Source: Apodospora peruviana (lineage: Eukaryota > Ascomycota > Sordariomycetes > Sordariales > Lasiosphaeriaceae). From it: 64,000 nucleotides of DNA. Positions 33,039 to 46,345 of this stretch are shown one piece after another. How positions within the stretch are numbered: position 1 is the stretch's first letter; every line of letters begins with the position of its first letter. The notes under the pieces were generated by a model. That model did not search any database and had not been told where the DNA came from. It saw only the letters and a program-made list of their open reading frames with translations. Where the stretch lies: positions 3,348,001 to 3,412,000 of the forward strand of contig JAUEDM010000002.1 of assembly GCA_033439685.1 (NCBI GenBank), read 5' to 3'. The translations under genes and the position numbers were made by a program.

Positions 33039-34311
33039 ATGGCAACAGAAAACACGGCCTTGCTTGCCAGGAAGATGGAGGGAATCAAGCCTGGTGAGTG
33101 GAATACCCAAATTCATCCCCTGTTCGACTAAATGTGACACAAAACTGTGCTGATAATTTGGCCTCAGCTTCAAGTTCCTTTACCAGCGCCCTGCGTCAAA
33201 GTAACGGATCGCAGCTGCCTCAAACCATCGCTCACAGGGGCTATAAGGATGCCTTCCCAGAGAACTCGATGGCCGCGTTTAAGGCAGCCGTCGAAGTCGG
33301 CTCGCATGCCATTGAGACGGACCTGCACTTGTCCAAGGACGGTGTCGTCATGCTTTCACATGTAGGTGCTTGCTTGACCCTCGTTCGCGGCTCGCTGATT
33401 GCTGACATGATTTGTATCAGGACGCAACGTTGAGGAGGTGTTTCGGTGAGGACAAGAAGCTCGCCGACTGCGATTGGGAATATCTCAGTACCCTCAAGAC
33501 AACCAGGGAGCCACAGCAGCCCATTGCGCGGCTTTTTGAGCTGCTCCAGTACGTTGGACTCCCCGAAAATGTGTCCATCTGGCTGTTGCTGGACATCAAA
33601 GTCAGTAATATGGTCAATTTCACCTTTCGTCTCGAATATATCCGCTAATGGTTTCTCACAGCTGGACGATGACCCAGATGACCTCCTCATCAGGACAGCA
33701 AAGACGATAGCCCTGGTGCCCACAACGCGTGCTTGGAAAGACAGAATAGTTCTCGGCGCGTGGGACGTACGTTTTTGTTAATGCCCCATCTTGAAATTGC
33801 CGTTTCTAACCTACGTTTCCAGCAACACTATATCGACCTCAGCAAAAAGTACTTTCCCGGGTTCGCAGTCGCGCACATCGGCTTCCTGCCCCCTGCCTTC
33901 AAGTTCCTCAAGCAACCCAACCTCGACTTTAACATTCTGCAGCCAACTCTCGTCGGGCCGTGTGGGAAGCTCTTCATGAAGGCGCTCAGGAAACGAGGGC
34001 GCAAGCTTTACGTCTGGACAGTCAACGACGAGCACTGGATGAAGTGGAGCATTCGGAAACAAGTCAACGGTGTGATTACGGACGACCCGAAGCTGTTCCT
34101 TGAGGTCTGCGATCGATGGTCGTTGGGTGGTGGTGGTGAGGGGAAGACGAGCAATACAGAGAGGAAAGGAACGAGTATGGCCAGGAAACTCAGGCTGTAT
34201 ACGATGGCTTTCCTGTGGCAGGTGTTCGCGTTCATGCTGCTCCCGCTGATGTTGTTTATGCCGATGATCAGAAGAAGGAAGAAGAAGGTCCAGATGCGGG
34301 TTGAAGCTTAG
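33039..34311 (+). CDS. PGC1: phosphatidylglycerol phospholipase C-like GDPD protein (Pgc1 family)
   Basis: Five exons, 33039-33093, 33168-33361, 33421-33600, 33662-33766 and 33823-34311, encode 340 residues (yeast Pgc1 is 321). Pgc1 cleaves phosphatidylglycerol to diacylglycerol, controlling its level in mitochondria and lipid droplets. The glycerophosphodiester phosphodiesterase core shows AHRGYKDAFPENSMAAFKAA, with the first catalytic His and the Glu of PENS. It continues with AIETDLHLSKDGVVMLSHDA, holding the metal-binding Glu/Asp pair and second His, which is completed across intron 2. Later conserved pieces are VAHIGFLPP, LFMKALRKRGRKLYVWTVND and GVITDDPKLF. A C-terminal hydrophobic segment (MAFLWQVFAFMLLPLMLFMP) followed by RRRKKK fits a tail anchor, as in yeast Pgc1. 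Introns are 74, 59, 61 and 56 nt. Confidence 0.93.
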
Positions 34312-35381
34312 CGGCATAGCTTCAAGGGAGGGACCTACAGACCTCATGATTGATGACCTGCAAGTTATGGTGTTGCTTTGATATGGATTTCTTTTATTTC
34401 TTTGGGGAAGTTCGTTTGAGAGATACCTTATGATCATTACTTTATGATATGATCATTCACCGTTGACAGATCATGTACTCCACTTCGTCCACCGCACATC
34501 TGACAGCTCGGGACGGGAGTCAGGGCGTTGCGGGCTGGTCAGTAAAACTGGGAATTGCATGTACGATACTATGCGAAGCGGGAAGGCGAAAACCCAGGCG
34601 TCATCATTCTGTTTCATTCAAGTACCAACATGACGGATTGGAAATTATCCAATGAACAGTCCAACCTTTTACAACCCCCAAACTGCGCCGGGGCAATCGA
34701 AACCCGCTTGAGCGGACTTTGATGGGCCCACCAAGCTCCCGGTTCGGCCGCTCTTGCCGGCGTGTACACCACGCATAAAGTCCTTAAGTCCGCGGGATGC
34801 GCCTCCTGCTTTATCCCCCTACGATACAGGAAGGCGCAGCTCGATAGGCGCAGCTCGATTTGCGCAGCAGATCACACTGACACTGATCAGGATATGCCCG
34901 GCCAGCCCATCCAGTCGGCGCGGTCCTTCACTCTTCCAACCAGTCGGGGACATTCGTTAACCAAAGAAATCGGCGCTCGGGTGCCCGAAAAGCTCGTCAA
35001 AGTGCCTCCTTCAACTGAATGATTTCATACCTACAGGTAACCCGTAACACGTAGAACTTGAGCAACGCGGCTTTTCTTCCGACATGTTTCGTTCCGGTCT
35101 AATTATAATAGCAGTCGATTTTCTTTCTCTGCATTTGTTATCACTTATAGTCATTTGCCATTCATCCATCTGCTGCTATTGTGCTCCCATTTACACCCCT
35201 CTACTACATTCGTTCCGAGACCTATAATTGAGCACACGCCGATACCACTCCGCTGAGAGCACTGCATTCAGGCCTCTACTCTAATCATCAGATTTCCGAT
35301 TTGCCGATTGCCGACGACGCAAGGCTTCCTACCAACGAACCCGTCATATCAAACTCCCGGGCTCGTCATCTATTACCAAAA
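34312..35381. other. intergenic region between pgc1 and lpl1
   Basis: About 1 kb with no supported gene. It should hold the lpl1 promoter and leader. Confidence 0.4.
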
Positions 35382-36868
35382 ATGGACCCTCTTGCCGAGT
35401 GCGGCGGCGGTTCGATAGAGGCTGACCACCTCTGTGTTCTGGTACATGGAGTAGGTGTGACCCTTGTACACTTCAATAGCTCCCGAGTCTAAATGACTGA
35501 CTTGAAATCGCAACACCACAGCTATGGGGCAACCCAAACCACATGGCGAGCGTCGCCAGAACGCTTCGCGCGCAGCATCCCCGCGATAAGCTTTACATCC
35601 TCGTCGCCAAGCGAAATAGCGGCTCCTTCACCTACGATGGCGTTGAGCTCGGCGGCGAGCGCGTCTGCCACGAGATCGAGGAGGAGCTGAAAGCGATCGC
35701 GGACAAAGGTGGCAAGATCAAGAAGCTCAGCGTGGTCGGCTACTCCCTCGGCGGACTGGTCGGGCGCTACGCCATCGGCCTGCTGTACGCGCGCGGCGTT
35801 CTGGACGGTCTGGAATGCATGAACTTCACGGCGTTCGCGAGCCCGTTTCTGGGCGTGCGCTCGCCGCGCCGTGGCTGGTGGAGCCGCGTGTTCAACGGCA
35901 TGGGCCCGCGCACGCTATCGCGGTCGGGCCAGCAGCTGTTCGGCGTCGACAAGTTCCGCGACACGGGCAAGCCCCTCGTCGCGGTCATGGCGGACCCGAA
36001 ATCCATCTTCATGTCGGGTCTTGCTAGGTTTAAACGGCATACGTTGTATGCGAATATCACCAACGACAAGACGGCCGTGTACTACACGACGAGCATATCC
36101 AAGACGGACCCGTTTACCGATCTCGATAACATTAAAGTCAACTTTGTCAAGGGCTACGATGACGTGATTCTGGACCCGGTTAACCCGATCGCTGAGATGC
36201 CCAACCAGGATGCGACGGGAGTAAACCCGCCGCAGCCAGTGCCCGTCACAGCGGCGATGAAGAAGCAGCTGAGACAGATGGGGTTCTCCCTGGCGCTCAC
36301 TGTGCTTGTGCCTATCGGGGTAGTCGCGTACCTGACCAACGCGGTCATCCAAACAGTGCGCAGCTCGTGGCGGGTGAAGCTGCACGAGCGTGGGCTGGCG
36401 GGAATCGATATTGAGACTTTCAGGCGGGTAAACCTCTGGAAAATCAACGAGATCCGCGAGGCTGTGGAGGATGCCTATGAGGAAATGAATAATTCGCAGG
36501 ACCAGGACTATCTTGCTTCTTCGTCTACCTCATCAGATTCGGACTCGTTAAGCAGGCAAAGGGGCAAGAAAATCCCAAACGGGGGAGTGGTGGGTGACGA
36601 GTCAGACGATGATGACGACGACGACCCGACCATGATCCTTGCGCTGGAACGGAAACAGTCGCGTCCCAGCGAGCCGACGCTGGCGCTCGCGCCGTACCAG
36701 TTTGAGGCGATCAAAACGCTCGACTCGCTGAACTGGCGCAAGTACCGCGTGTGGATACATAATGACAATCACACACACGCTGCGATCGTTGTGAGGATGG
36801 AGAAACCGAGTTTTGACGAGGGCAAGGTGGTGCTTAACCATTGGGTTAAGGATGAGTTTTTGTGCTGA
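35382..36868 (+). CDS. LPL1: Lpl1/Rog1-like serine lipase (DUF676 family)
   Basis: Two exons, 35382-35450 and 35522-36868, encode 471 residues (yeast Lpl1 is 450). Lpl1 is a lipid-droplet phospholipase with broad phospholipid specificity. Splicing creates the alpha/beta-hydrolase oxyanion region LVHGLWGNPNHMASV. The nucleophile elbow VVGYSLGGLVGRYA follows near Ser98. A further conserved block is MNFTAFASPFLGVR. One hydrophobic segment (FSLALTVLVPIGVVAYLTNA) lies near residue 300 and could mediate membrane or droplet attachment. A Ser- and Asp-rich low-complexity stretch with eight Asp and one Glu around DESDDDDDDDP (residues about 405-415) is a less conserved insert. Conserved C-terminal blocks are IKTLDSLNWRKYRVWIHN and HAAIVVRM, which suit the lipase family. 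The 71-nt intron starts GTAGGT and ends CACAG. Choice of Lpl1 over Rog1 rests on length and motif spacing. Confidence 0.9.
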
Positions 36869-37529
36869 GGTTTACATGGAGCGAGTACCGGGCGTCTTGG
36901 TACCTTAGTTGTCACACACGTACCTGTGTGTTTTGTTTGCATGGCGTAATCTGGGAGTCAAATATTACAGGCGGGCGAACGATAAAGAAAGGTTAATGAT
37001 ATTCAGGGAGTGGCTTTTGTTGGGACACGGTTGTTTTGTGTATTGATTGTATCTATGAAAGAACCAAGAAGGTACTGGCATTCGTGGATCAAATAATGAA
37101 TATATATAAATATTTAACCATAATGCATAGTCAGTTGACTTGCTATTTCGTCGTTGAAAGAAAGGTAGACAGCAGTTCGTACTGAATACCGTGAGAAGCC
37201 TCCTCTCCAATGCGTGTCGTGAACCAACCCCACGCCAAGACCTTATCCTAATTCAAGTTTAGCGTCTCCCATATCCCGGACCCGGCGGCCTGGATCCGCC
37301 GTGGTTGCCAGGGGCAAAGCTTGGGGCAGTTGTCATCCTGAACGACCCAGGTGTGATTGGAGAAGAAGATTCCCCCTTTTATTTCTATTTTTCTTGTCCT
37401 GGGTTGGAATGCGATTTTGCAGCTCATCATAACAAACTGTGTATCGCAGTCTGTCGGTTTTGTCAATGAACGCTATCGCATAGCGCAACATTGCCGTCTT
37501 GTGGTTTGTTGGAGGAAGGTACATCATTC
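36869..37529. other. intergenic region between lpl1 and nth1
   Basis: A 661-bp gap between co-directional genes. No gene is seen. Confidence 0.4.
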
Positions 37530-39130
37530 ATGAAGAGGGCCTCCTCGCGCGTCGTCGGCGCGAAGGAGACGACGACGTCCAAGTTCTTCGACAATGCTGT
37601 CGCGACGGCACTTCCCCGGCGCTCGACGCGGTCTTCGGCGCGCCAGCAGTTGGCTGCGCGGTTTAGCTACAGAGATGATAGCTCTTCAGACAGCAAGGGG
37701 GCTGTCGTTGATAACGACGGTGTCAACGATGAGGTGACCTTTGGGTCCGACATCGAGGATGCGGTCGTCATCAAAAAGTCCAGGAGCAGCGCATCACCGC
37801 CACCACAACCTGGAACGACGACGCGGAAACGAAAACGCACAGCCACGACGACAATGAAAAGTGAACCATCTGCAGAGCCATCCCGCCGGAATAGAGGTGC
37901 CGTCAAATCGGAGCTAGAGACAGAGATTATTACGCAGCTGACAACTGAGGAGACGGATGTCGTCCCGTCACCAATAAAATCTCGTGCTCGCAAACAACCA
38001 GCGCGCAAAGCGGTCGAACCAGCAACAGGGGAAACCAAAATCCAGCCCCCCTCAGACTGGGAAGAGATCTACGCACTGGTGAAAGAGATGCGCATCTCGG
38101 GCCCCGCCGCCAACGCGGCCGTCGACACGATGGGCTGCGAGCGACTGGCCATGCCCGAGGCCAGCGCCAAGGACCGGCGCTTCCACACACTCGTGGCGCT
38201 GATGCTGTCCAGCCAGACCAAGGACACGGTCAACGCCGAGGCCATGTACCGGCTCAAGACGGAGCTGCCACCCCACAAGGAAGGTGCGCCGCCGGGTTTG
38301 AATCTGGACAATATTCTGGCCGTTGAGCCGGGGTTGCTGAATGACCTTATTGGGAAAGTTGGATTTCACAATAATAAGACTAAGTGAGTCCAGTCCAGTT
38401 TTACGCTGTCATCTATACCTGGTGTACTGATGATGTGAGTGTTAGGTATATCAAACAAGCAGCGCTCATCCTGCGCGACCAGCATGGCGGAGATATTCCT
38501 CCCACCATCGAGGGGCTGATGGCTCTCCCGGGAGTCGGGCCCAAGATGGCGCACCTGTGCATGAGCGCTGACAATGGCTGGGGCCGTGTCGAAGGGATAG
38601 GTGTTGACGTGCATGTTCACCGCATTACGAATTTGTGGGGGTGGCAATCGCCGCCGTCGAAAACGCCCGAGGAGACGCGCCTGGCGCTGCAGTCGTGGCT
38701 GCCGCACGATAAATGGAAGGAGATCAACTGGCTGCTTGTTGGGTTTGGACAGAAAGTGTGTCTGCCTGTGGGCAGAAAGTGCGGCGACTGCACGCTCGGT
38801 TTACGGGGGTTGTGTAAGTCTGCTGAAAGGAAAAAGGTAACTGAGGGTAGAAGGAGGGTCAAGGTTGAGCAGACGACTACGACGGTTAAGTTGGAGGATG
38901 GTGACGAAAAAGGGGGTGTTGTTAATATTAAGAAGGAGGAGATGGAGGAAGAGGAGGAGTCGGGGGAGAAGACGGAGGTTGTGAATGAGGATGTACCGGT
39001 CAAGGAGGAGGTCAAGGAAGAGGCTACAGAGGAGGTTGAGGAGGAGGCTAAGCTAGAAGTTAAAGAAGAGGACTTATTGTCAAAGTCCGAGGAGGTGAAG
39101 AAAGAAGAGGAAGATGAGGATATGAAATAG
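37530..39130 (+). CDS. NTH1: endonuclease III homologue (DNA glycosylase/AP lyase)
   Basis: Two exons, 37530-38383 and 38446-39130, encode 512 residues. Nth1 excises oxidised pyrimidines from nuclear and mitochondrial DNA and cuts the AP site. The helix-hairpin-helix is [15 protein letters not shown] with the catalytic Lys (about 318), and the essential Asp is in [17 protein letters not shown] (about 339). The [4Fe-4S] loop is [20 protein letters not shown], spacing Cys-X6-Cys-X2-Cys-X7-Cys; E. coli and human enzymes have X5 at the last gap. [18 protein letters not shown] is the other signature. About 180 N-terminal residues are basic and Ser/Thr-rich, with nuclear-localisation-like clusters (RKRKR). 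About 105 C-terminal residues form a Lys/Glu-rich acidic tail not found in bacterial enzymes. The frame is open upstream to a TTG at 37491; the ATG at 37530 is the first Met. Confidence 0.94.
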
Positions 39131-40298
39131 GGATAGTCCAGTTCAATGGAACGCACAGACGTTAGTTACCGGTGACACGACTGGTGGTACGTATATAGCA
39201 CATTAGCAATATGTTTGATGACGTGCACATATTCTGAGGAATGATTAGTAACTCTTCGATCTCTGATTGTTAACTAACTACTGTTTGAAGAGACTAACTC
39301 TCTTATCATGAAGCACTGTACAATAGCAGAAGTGGGTAGTTAGGTGTAATCTCGATACCTGCTTTAAATACACGTGTGCGGACCGTAACGTGTGGGTGTG
39401 ATGGTGCCGTGGATGTGTGGATACATGTGCTAATAAAGGTATGAGATATGCAAGTGAGATACGATATCGGAGCTTGATTCTCTGGCGGCAGCCTCGCTCC
39501 ATGCAGGCAGACCACAAGAAATGGTCCGCCCAGGGGTGTTACAAGATGCGAGATACGTGTCACGCGTCTGCAGGTTGAAGGGAAAAAAACACATTTGGTC
39601 AGAATCACATGGTGTGTGTGGTATTTTGTGATGATAGAAGTCCCTCCGAAGGCTACCCTATCTACTCCGCCTTTGCGGTGAAAACTGTCGCCGCCACCCA
39701 AAATGCTGTCCTCCTGATGTTATCGCAATCTCCAAATGAACCTCTCTCTCTCCAGCAATTGGCGTAAGAAAACAAAATCCGGGACACCACGCACCAAGCC
39801 TTTCCCGTAGAAGAAACAAGCATGTGGCGTATCCTACCATCCCCAAAACCGTGACTGAAAAGTGTAGTGAACTCCGTTGACGCCACGCCCCTAAATACAA
39901 TACATGGGAAACCCTTCACCAATAACAATTGGGCCCCGTGGTAAATGCTCGCTTGCATATGCGTTGAGAAACTGAATTAAGGAAATAGATGTTGTCCGCC
40001 CATTTCGGTAAATAAAAGCGGTGATGAGAAAATTCGTAGAGGACGACGTCCTATCTAATTGACCACCACGGTGCTCTCCGTCGGTTTCCTCAACGGTCGG
40101 GTCATCATGGTGGCGGTGGACGGCGTTCGCTCGTAGATAGACTGTTGTTGGCGTCGGCGTCGGTATCGGCTTCGTCGTCGTCGTAGATTTTGTGACAATG
40201 CCAAGCCGGCAACAACGGCGGTGTCGGCGGCAACAGCAACAGCGGCGGTTGCGGTGGTGGTGGGCCGGTTCTTAGTGACATTTTTATGCTTACGGCGC
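39131..40298. other. convergent intergenic region
   Basis: Between nth1 (+) and the AN1 gene (-), both ending here. No gene is seen. Overlapping open frames on the minus strand (39306-39701 and 39658-39958) have no recognisable motif. Confidence 0.4.
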
Positions 40299-40615
40299 TT
40301 AGACACCCTTGATGACTTGGGTTCGCTCCTTGTTGAGCTGCATGGCGTTTTGCTCAAACGCTTCCTTCTTGCACTGATCCGAGGGGAATCGCGAAAAAGG
40401 TCAGCAAAAGAGTTCTCTAACAAGACGTCGGACAACCCGACGAGCCACCACTCCGGCTCCTGGGTACTCACGTCCTCCAGGTTCTGGCATTTGTGGTCCT
40501 CTAATAGGCGGTGGTTGTTGCAGTAGTGACCGTTGCAAAAGGCACAATCCCCCGAGATGCGCTGCGCAGCAAGCTTGCAGTCGCTGAAGGAGCACCTAAC
40601 TCTCTTGGGCGGCAT
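40299..40615 (-). CDS. small AN1-type zinc finger protein
   Basis: Two exons on the minus strand, 40472-40615 and 40299-40373, encode 72 residues. The AN1 zinc finger fills the first exon: RCSFSDCK, GDCAFCNGHYCNNHR and LEDHKC give the Cys/His ligand series for two zinc ions. After the 98-nt intron (GTGAGT donor) the short helix CKKEAFEQNAMQLNKERTQV completes the protein, ending IKGV. This matches the small single-AN1 proteins of ascomycetes. AN1 domains usually bind ubiquitin or proteasome-linked partners, but the role of this small type is not established. Reading through the intron gives a spurious 186-residue frame ending at 40055 with an Arg- and Thr-rich tail, which should not be annotated. 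The gene is tail-to-tail with nth1. Confidence 0.92.
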
Positions 40616-43267
40616 CTTGGCTGTGTTGAGGCCTGTGGGTGGTGTGGTGGAAGAGTGGTCGGTATGCTGTCTGGCGATATTCTCTCTGTTTGCATCGGAC
40701 GGACCGGCTTGAGTAATAAGGTGGGTTTGAGTTGTTGCGAGAAGCAGAGGTAAAGAAGAATCAAAAAAAAGGAAGGAAGGCCGGAAGGCTGGGTGTGGTC
40801 GACAGGCGGCTTATAACTGACTTGACAAACTGACCAAGGCTTCCTCGGAGGGAGGCGGCAAACACACTCACGTGGTGATGGTTTGCTGGCAAGGTCGCAG
40901 GGACAGGGCCGTTGAGCAGCTAGATGGCTACGCTAGACCAAACAAGAGCGTGCGTGCGGTGGAAATAACTGGAACCCATTCGACCCGAGCACGGTGAGAC
41001 AGAAGGCGAAATGAGCAAGTCCGATTCTCCCAGGTTAGCAAGGTGGCCGAGTGACCTTTATGAATAATCTGGAATCCGCAATGCTCCCTTGTCGATGACG
41101 GCACGGACGGGAGGCGAGTTGAATGCGGTGCCGGGTCCAGGTCCAGGCAGTGTTGTCTACACGTATCCGTACTACAGGGAGTAATCCAAGCGAAGCCCAG
41201 GGTCCAGTATCGGTGACTCAACCGTGAATGGCTACCTCTTTGTGACAGGCAGCACAATCAAAAAGCAGTGCACTGCAACTTCAGATTGAAAATTCCGCGT
41301 CTGACTCTGGCGAAGCCCCGTTTCCGATCCCCATGACTGAAAGTCCTCCCTGTTGTAACTGTTCGATCAGCGATCTTGACAGTCAAAAACGGTGAGCCAC
41401 CCTGGCATCCTCGGCTAGGTAGCCGCAACTTATTACGCGGCTGCTCACTGGTGGCTTCACAAGTTCTCAGTGCTCAAGGTCTTTCCTTCCAATGCCCTTC
41501 AGTGTCTCCACCGTCCAAATGCATCCAGGTTGTTCCTGCCACGGGGAATTTCACAGGTGGCCCTCCCCATTTGGGCACGCGGATGAAACTTGGAAAGAGC
41601 TCCATTCGTCTCCATTCAGAAATGCCCAACCCACGTCAGCCCCTTCATCAAGGTCCTCGAGTCCTCAAATGGCGTTCTCTCCCGCTTGGCCTTCAAGTTG
41701 GGACCAAGGGGTCGTGGCACGACAGCTGTGCCACCTCAAATTGCTTCTTGTTGCCAATGTCGGCATTGGCTTTGTTTCGGAAGCTCCATGCAGCCACTGG
41801 AGGGCAACGGCATGCAGGCCATCAAGGTATTTCACCAACCGACACTTTGCAGCGTCGCCGTTTCGACTCGTCCCTGGCTGTCCACGCTGCGGCCTGGATC
41901 CACGGTCTTTGTACTAATAACGACAGCTCTGGACAAACAAACTTTCAGTCTTCCACCGGCCATGCATGGAGCAGATCCTCCATCTGATTAATGGCTGCAA
42001 CCGCCGGCATAGCTATGTGCATATGTTGCTGCACTACCCTCACATCGACCGCAGCGGCTTACTTTGGCTGTATGTCATTTAACGTCAATGTTGTGTCAGT
42101 GGGACTGTTTCCGGTCTGACTGCTTATACGATATATGAGTTACGTACAGGTCGCTGCACACCACCGATGGGGCCTAGCGAGACAGATGGCAGTAGCCTTC
42201 TGAGCCCAGCCAGACGCCTCTTCATAATTTTGTTGAGTGATTAACCTGATATGTTGACGGAGTGGCCATTCTTTGAGACCCAGCTTAAGCGACTGCTGCC
42301 CAAGGGACCCTAACGGGCCTCAACTTAGTCGACCACGTACCCTTTCACCACCCCTACCCAGCCCGCCATATGGCATATCGTCGCTTGCCCGTTCACAACG
42401 GAGACACAAATTTCCCTGCATGTCATATTCCCGGGGCTACCCTCCTTTCATACATGTGTATGCGATAGGTCTGCCTAATCCGATCATCCACGAATCGTCA
42501 GCAGACACGATGATGATAAAAGAGCCATGTGCGTCTTAGGGCATTGCATGTACTGGTAAGCATTTCCTCCATATGATTCGTGACAAACTTAACCTTGCCC
42601 GTTGAGCAGTTGGTAGGGCCTGGCCAACGCCATGGTCGCCCTTGGTGTTGCACTGAGACCCTACGATTACCCACAGCACCCGCCCAAGGAGGTTGTGTTC
42701 CGTGTCTAGACTCTTCCACTCCGGGAGTACAGCGATATCTCATTTTTCATAGCAGCGCCAGTCAAAGTTCGTCTCTCTCGCCATATCGGTTCCAGCAAGT
42801 GAGTTTCTCTCCGCCGAAGTTCACATAAGGTAACGCCATAACCGGTGCCGGGTCCGTCGCTACTTTATTTGGAGGTGCCCCATTCCCGGAGACAGCGCCC
42901 CGGTCTCGGCTTAGACGGGCTTCGGAGTTTATAGGTCCCATCAGTTTAGCGGGAGTATCTAATTGGCTTTCTACCAACGATAACCGATTCATGCATTGGC
43001 GAAGGCATCTGGGGTCCGGCCCGAAGACCGTGTTTGGTCAACCGGGGCGAAACCTGAGCCTACGACATCCGCACATACATCAGAGCCAGCAAGAGTTTAT
43101 GGAAGCAACAAGTTTCTGTCAGAATGAACATCCGTACGACTCACAGCAGGGCATGGCCCTTACATACCCGCATTCGAGTGTTCCACTTGTCCCCAGCTCC
43201 AACATTTTGGTACAAAGTGCTACCTCAAGGTACGTAATCTTCTCATTTACTGGCAATCCCGGTTCTC
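40616..43267. other. 2.65 kb intergenic stretch without a supported gene
   Basis: Three overlapping + frames of 130-200 codons run between 41376 and 41991, none with a recognisable motif. I cannot support a gene. The left end holds the AN1 promoter; the right end holds the 3' region of the formaldehyde dehydrogenase gene. Confidence 0.4.
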
Positions 43268-44636
<1,369 letters not shown>

Positions 44637-46345
44637 TGTGGGTGAGTTTGATGAGTTTTGTTTGCGTTCCGAACTCTTCTGGGGAATGTCAAGTGTCAAA
44701 ATCACTCGAGTGAACAGCCTTTGCTTTTATTCCGGTAAACTTGGTGTTTTGTGTTACAAGTAGTGATGCAAAACTAGAAAAAGACTATCTACCTATCAAA
44801 CGGCGTCTCGCTGTGGCTCTCTTTCATCCCGCCTCCTTCTCAGAAACCCCGCCTTCTAAAGGTGGGGTTCCGAAAGATTGCCGGCAATAGAGGGGTTTCA
44901 AAGCATCATCTGCTGGGCGCCCAGGGCAGTTTATCCTGTTGGCGGCAGCTCGGTGATTTCACGGCATCTTTGCCTGTTTGTTTGTTTTGGACCGCAGCGT
45001 TTTGTGTCCTTTTTTTATTGTGCACTATCATACTTTTGCGGCTCGGTAGTTCAGCCGTTTCAGCGTGAAGAGAAGCATCTCATCCGTTGTTTCTTCCATC
45101 ACATCCACTGGCAGGGCAACGAGTGAGTGCGAGAAGAAATCGGCATCCACTTGGTTCCGGTATCTTGACAGCAGCTCTGAACCCACTTAGCTTATACAGT
45201 TCAGGACTGGAAAGCATGTTAACGTGAGACTTCGCTCCACAGTACAAGAGGAAACCCTTGCTTTCCACGGCTTCAACCCTGAGATCGAGGTAGCACTGGA
45301 CTTTCTCTTATGTTGAGCCTTTGATTTACACAAGTTCATTGGCTTTCTCAGCCTTGTTCTTATCCACTGGAAGTCACACGCCAACATACTTTCCAGGGGG
45401 ACATTGTACGGGGGTCCCTAGCTACCGATATATTTCGAACCACTGAGAGCAGTGATACAGTATTTCCAGGTTGGTTTATGACACTATCAAAATGTCTCTC
45501 AAAACTCATATCTTCATTAGTGGTTGAGATGGGGTCTTTGGATGTCCGGTGTATTTGGATATATACCACTATTCCGTCTCTCGACGCATGACACGCGGAA
45601 CCCAGTTCAAGTCCCGAACTATCCCGTCTTACTAATAAAGGAGAACTCGCAATCCACCATTGTAAGCTGGTTTATCCGAGGTTTGGTCCCCAGGTAAACT
45701 CACTGCGGAGCTGCTCTGCTGGCAAGAAGTCCGATGACGCGATATTTACTCCTACCTCCGCCATGATATCGCCAAGGAATGATCCAGTAAAAGCTCCTCA
45801 ATGAGATTTACCACGAGGTGAATGCGGAATACCTGTTGATTTGGCTCTTCAGAAATCGGACTTAACAACACAATCATAAGCCCGTAATGCACAAGGTGGT
45901 ACCGATCCTAGGCTAGAGTGATGACGGATTACATACATCTACCCCTCTGTTAACTCCCTCAAGCCCGGCTCAAGTCTAAGGTGACTCCGGTTTCTTGTTC
46001 CGGATTCGGGGAGGACACTCGGAGCCCTCGGTACCGCTTCCGTCTGGGTTAATCATAACTCAAACGGAAACCACCGGGGTTTGTATGCTACCTAATTACT
46101 AAATTTTCTCGAATCGATCGCCTACCTACTTTGCCAATTTCACTGGTTGATCGCGACATCACGAGCCAACGATCATCACTACCCTGTCATATCCGTTTCG
46201 TTTTGTATTATCCTTTGTCAAGTATCACAGCTCAACCCTGCCTACTAGTAGTAGCAGATCTTTCACTCCAAACTAGAACAAACTCAACTGCCTACACCCG
46301 AACCGCAAACCAGATATTCCCAAAGAGGGTAACACACAGCAAACA
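44637..46345. promoter_or_regulatory. divergent intergenic region
   Basis: A 1.7 kb gap between the divergently oriented formaldehyde dehydrogenase (-) and DUF952 (+) genes, so it contains both promoters. No gene is seen. A CCTACCTA motif lies near 46120. Confidence 0.4.

Noticed and set aside
40055..40615. 186-residue AN1 zinc finger protein as a single exon
   Set aside because: Reading through GTGAGT after LED gives unconserved sequence. Splicing to 40373 gives the known small AN1 protein ending ERTQVIKGV.
41376..41987. 203-codon + strand frame and two overlapping ones
   Set aside because: Three frames are open at once, with no recognisable protein features.
45540..45625. possible tRNA, suggested by a T-arm-like stretch (CCCAGTTCAAGTCCCGAAC)
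   Set aside because: No matching acceptor stem, D-arm or anticodon arm could be placed upstream.
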